Shown one piece after another: positions 13,117-14,540 of a stretch of 14,540 nucleotides of DNA. The stretch spans positions 1 to 14,540 of the forward strand of contig DSBB01000119.1 in NCBI GenBank assembly GCA_011046175.1, read 5' to 3'. This DNA is from Candidatus Hydrogenedentota bacterium (GTDB lineage: Bacteria; Hydrogenedentota; Hydrogenedentia; Hydrogenedentales; CAITNO01). The notes beneath the pieces were generated by a model that was given only the letters and a program-made list of their open reading frames with translations, was not told the origin of the DNA and ran no database searches. A program made the position numbers and the translations under genes. Within the stretch, counting starts at the first letter, position 1, and each line of letters opens with the position of its first letter.

Positions 13117-13324
13117 GTAACTGTCTAGCAAGCATAATAAGTTGAAACTGTTGTTTGCCCCAAAACGCAGCCGTCATTCCCGCGAAAGCGGGAATCCAGA
13201 AAGCGGCTGATACGCTGTGAGTATAGCTCTGGATTCCCGCTTTCGCGGGAATGACGGAAAGGAAACGGGAATGACGGACACACGCTGTTGTTAGGGCGTA
13301 TTGCGCGACCTGCTAGATAGTTGC
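13117..13324. mobile_element. Nested inverted-repeat element, MITE-like
   Basis: Outer imperfect 14-base inverted repeats (13117-13130 and 13311-13324, 12/14 matching, TGCTAGAYAGTTRC) enclose a perfect 30-base inverted repeat (13171-13200 and 13228-13257). It has no coding capacity. Target duplications are not clear. The outer repeats could be chance, so the MITE label is an inference. Confidence 0.4.
13171..13257. repeat. Perfect 30-base inverted repeat with dRS3-like arms
   Basis: The left arm 13171-13200 and right arm 13228-13257 are exact reverse complements with a 27-base spacer. Each arm contains CATTCCCGCGAAAGCGGGAA, itself a palindrome of the ATTCCC-N8-GGGAAT type known as dRS3 in Neisseria. 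A partial third copy (CGGGAATGACGGA) follows at 13266-13278. Transcribed, it would fold into a very stable hairpin. Confidence 0.92.
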
Positions 13325-13460
13325 GTTGATTGAAAGTATTGTCTTAGATGGCGAGCAGGTGATAATACAGTTGAAGAATGAAGGAGTGTTAGCAGTGTTG
13401 GAGCAAAAAGAAAAGCTACGTATGGACGGTATTACACCAGTACTTAACTCGATATACACA

Positions 13461-13538
13461 TGGCGTCCCCAAGGGGATTTGAACCCCTGTCGCCGCCGTG
13501 AAAGGGCGGTGTCCTAGGCCAGGCTAGACGATGGGGAC
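13461..13538 (-). tRNA. tRNA-Glu (anticodon UUC)
   Basis: The - strand folds as a complete tRNA: acceptor GTCCCCA (13538-13532) with TGGGGAC (13471-13465), discriminator G (13464) and encoded CCA (13463-13461). The anticodon stem is CCGCC/GGCGG with loop CTTTCAC, giving anticodon TTC (13502-13500). The T arm is AGGGG-TTCAAAT-CCCCT. It closely resembles E. coli tRNA-Glu. Its 3' end faces the accessory patch at 11705-13324. Confidence 0.98.
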
Positions 13539-13557
13539 GCATGGTCATACGACAGGA

Positions 13558-13589
13558 ACACGCGGCAAGCGTATCACCTTACCGCGTGT
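13558..13589 (-). other. Hairpin in the tRNA-Glu 5' leader
   Basis: ACACGCGG (13558-13565) and CCGCGTGT (13582-13589) pair perfectly, with three more pairs inside after a mismatch and an 8-base loop. It lies between the predicted tRNA promoter and the tRNA, so it would be part of the leader removed by RNase P. No T run follows. Confidence 0.45.
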
Positions 13590-13599
13590 CAGTGAGCTG

Positions 13600-13629
13600 A
13601 GTATACCAAAGACTTTCGTGAAAAATCAA
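13600..13629 (-). promoter_or_regulatory. Candidate promoter of tRNA-Glu
   Basis: On the - strand, TTGATT (13629-13624) and TATACT (13605-13600) are 18 bases apart, with TGG giving an extended -10. Transcription would start about 55 bases before the tRNA. The -35 box lies in the first unit of the 14-base tandem repeat at 13622-13649. Confidence 0.5.
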
Positions 13630-13649
13630 CATGTCAAAATCAACTTGTC
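13622..13649 (+). repeat. Tandem 14-base repeat, two copies
   Basis: AAAATCAACATGTC and AAAATCAACTTGTC lie head to tail (one mismatch) between the tRNA and the DUF998-like gene. On the - strand each copy carries a TTGATT box. Confidence 0.75.
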
Positions 13650-13694
13650 ATTTGAGCGGATTCTTTATAACAAGATTCCTTATCAGCGCTGTTC

Positions 13695-13722
13695 TTGATT
13701 CCATAAAGGGATATGATAAAAT
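13695..13722 (+). promoter_or_regulatory. Candidate promoter of the DUF998-like gene
   Basis: TTGATT (13695-13700) and TAAAAT (13717-13722, 5/6) are 16 bases apart; TGA before the -10 makes it an extended -10. The start codon is 29 bases further on. Confidence 0.5.
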
Positions 13723-13751
13723 TGGCGTTTCATCGTGTAACGGAGATTCTC

Positions 13752-14537
13752 ATGAAGTTGTTGAAGCGTATTTTATCGGGTGATCTCAATGGTCGCGAGG
13801 CACGACGATATGTTGCCTTCGTCAGCGCGACTTTTTGGGGACTCATTTTTCTGGCGTGGCTCGGTTATCCGGCGGAAAACAAATATTCCATCATGACGCA
13901 CACGTTCAGCTTTCTGGGCAGCTATGAGACGAAACACAGCCCGCAGTGGTGGTGGTTGTTTTCGCTTGCCATGCTGTTCTGGGGCGGCGCGGGCATTCCG
14001 TTGTCGCTCTACTACCGCCGCCGTTTCAGCGCGGTGTCCCGCCGGGGCGCATGGGCGGGCGCGGGGCTTCTTATTATTGGCTGCCTGAACATCGCCTTGG
14101 TGGGTGTTTTTCCGGACGCGAAAACGCAGTTGACCGAAACGTTGCGCGTTACGGATGTTCATGAAAAGGTCGCCATATTTGCCGCAGCAGGATTTATTCT
14201 CGGCATCAGCTGGCATGGCGTGTTGTTGCTGAAGGACTGGCTTGGCAAGGCGCTTTTCGGCGGCGAGCGACAACTGGCCCAGCGGGGCATGATCGCGCCC
14301 TATCTGTTCTGGATTACCGTGTTAACCGTGGCGTCGTATTTTCTGATTAAATGGGAATTCGTCTACGCCGAACGCAAAGCAGCGGCGCAGGCGGCGGGCG
14401 TGCCCATAGGCAGTTCGTGGTCGGAAGCGATGAACACGCGCTATTCCTTTCCCCTGTGGGAAAACATGCTGATTTATACGCTGTTCATTTTTCTGGTATG
14501 GTTTGCAGTGAGTTTGTCACGGACTGACACGGACTGA
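13752..14537 (+). CDS. DUF998-like multispanning membrane protein
   Basis: A 261-residue integral membrane protein with about six hydrophobic spans. The segment YSIMTHTFSFLGSYETKHSP, at about residue 45 after the first span, and LVGVFPD followed by DVHEKVAIFAAAG fit the DUF998 family, in which polar residues near the SxLG and HxxxA motifs are conserved. Function is unknown; relatives are annotated only as membrane proteins. The ATG at 13752 has CGGAG at 13741-13745, 6 bases upstream; an in-frame ATG at 13713 has no SD site and overlaps the predicted -10 box. The last four codons and the stop lie in a 10-base tandem repeat that reaches the window edge. Confidence 0.72.
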   Translation: MKLLKRILSGDLNGREARRYVAFVSATFWGLIFLAWLGYPAENKYSIMTHTFSFLGSYETKHSPQWWWLFSLAMLFWGGAGIPLSLYYRRRFSAVSRRGAWAGAGLLIIGCLNIALVGVFPDAKTQLTETLRVTDVHEKVAIFAAAGFILGISWHGVLLLKDWLGKALFGGERQLAQRGMIAPYLFWITVLTVASYFLIKWEFVYAERKAAAQAAGVPIGSSWSEAMNTRYSFPLWENMLIYTLFIFLVWFAVSLSRTDTD

Positions 14538-14540
14538 CAC
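14518..14540 (+). repeat. Tandem 10-base repeat at window edge
   Basis: CACGGACTGA is repeated twice and begins a third time (CAC) at the last base. It covers the C-terminal codons and stop of the DUF998-like gene and may continue past the window. Confidence 0.7.

Larger units (their letters stand above)
12978..13460. other. 483-base stretch without an intact gene: remnant and repeats
   Basis: Between the toxin gene and the tRNA there is a truncated nucleotidyltransferase piece (13045-13111), a nested inverted-repeat element (13117-13324) and AT-richer sequence that holds a short reading frame from a TTG at 13326, of doubtful reality. No terminator with a clear stem and T run was found for the toxin operon. 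Confidence 0.7.

Noticed and set aside
13117..13324. CRISPR array
   Set aside because: The repeats are inverted, not direct and regularly spaced, and no cas gene is present.
13326..13517. Short + strand frame (63 codons) starting with TTG next to the inverted-repeat element
   Set aside because: It has no SD site, its second half reads through the antisense of the tRNA-Glu gene, and only a weak resemblance to a small conserved protein start was felt. At most the first 40 codons could be a remnant.

Overview
The window is bacterial, compact and moderately GC-rich, with genes on both strands and Shine-Dalgarno (SD) sites before most of them. No marker fixes the taxon. The anaerobic sulfatase-maturating enzyme, together with secreted Asp-box and right-handed beta-helix proteins, recalls polysaccharide-degrading lineages of the Planctomycetes/Verrucomicrobia/Lentisphaerae/Hydrogenedentes type. 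That placement is an inference.

Left part (1-6160) is mostly core metabolism. On the + strand lie the C-terminal end of a metallophosphoesterase (cut by the window edge), a stand-alone homocysteine S-methyltransferase, a sulfatase-maturating radical SAM enzyme whose start overlaps the methyltransferase stop by one base, a YhhN/lysoplasmalogenase-type membrane protein and a thioredoxin-like (AhpC/TSA) protein. Convergent to these, on the - strand, is a coupled pair: an nnrD-type NAD(P)H-hydrate dehydratase followed by thiL, joined by an ATGA overlap.

Middle part (6161-11666) is a secreted-protein locus. A - strand pair encodes an Asp-box (sialidase-like) propeller and a 696-residue right-handed beta-helix protein. 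A + strand gene diverging from them encodes an exported 718-residue PQQ/WD40-like propeller. The two predicted promoters overlap back to back in the gap near 9403-9456. The pair probably acts on extracellular carbohydrate; the role of the propeller is unknown.

Right part (11705-13460) is accessory DNA: an orphan MNT-type nucleotidyltransferase, a UPF0175 antitoxin/DUF3368 PIN toxin operon, a second, truncated copy of the 5' part of the nucleotidyltransferase gene, and a nested inverted-repeat (MITE-like) element with dRS3-like arms. The two nucleotidyltransferase segments are 94% identical direct repeats bracketing the toxin-antitoxin pair. This patch abuts a tRNA-Glu(UUC) gene on the - strand whose 3' end faces it. 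The window ends with a DUF998-like membrane protein on the + strand.

I found no CRISPR array, no rRNA, no recognisable transposase and no clear new multi-gene system. The least ordinary parts are the repeat-bracketed toxin-antitoxin/nucleotidyltransferase patch with its nested inverted repeat, and the divergent secreted-propeller locus.
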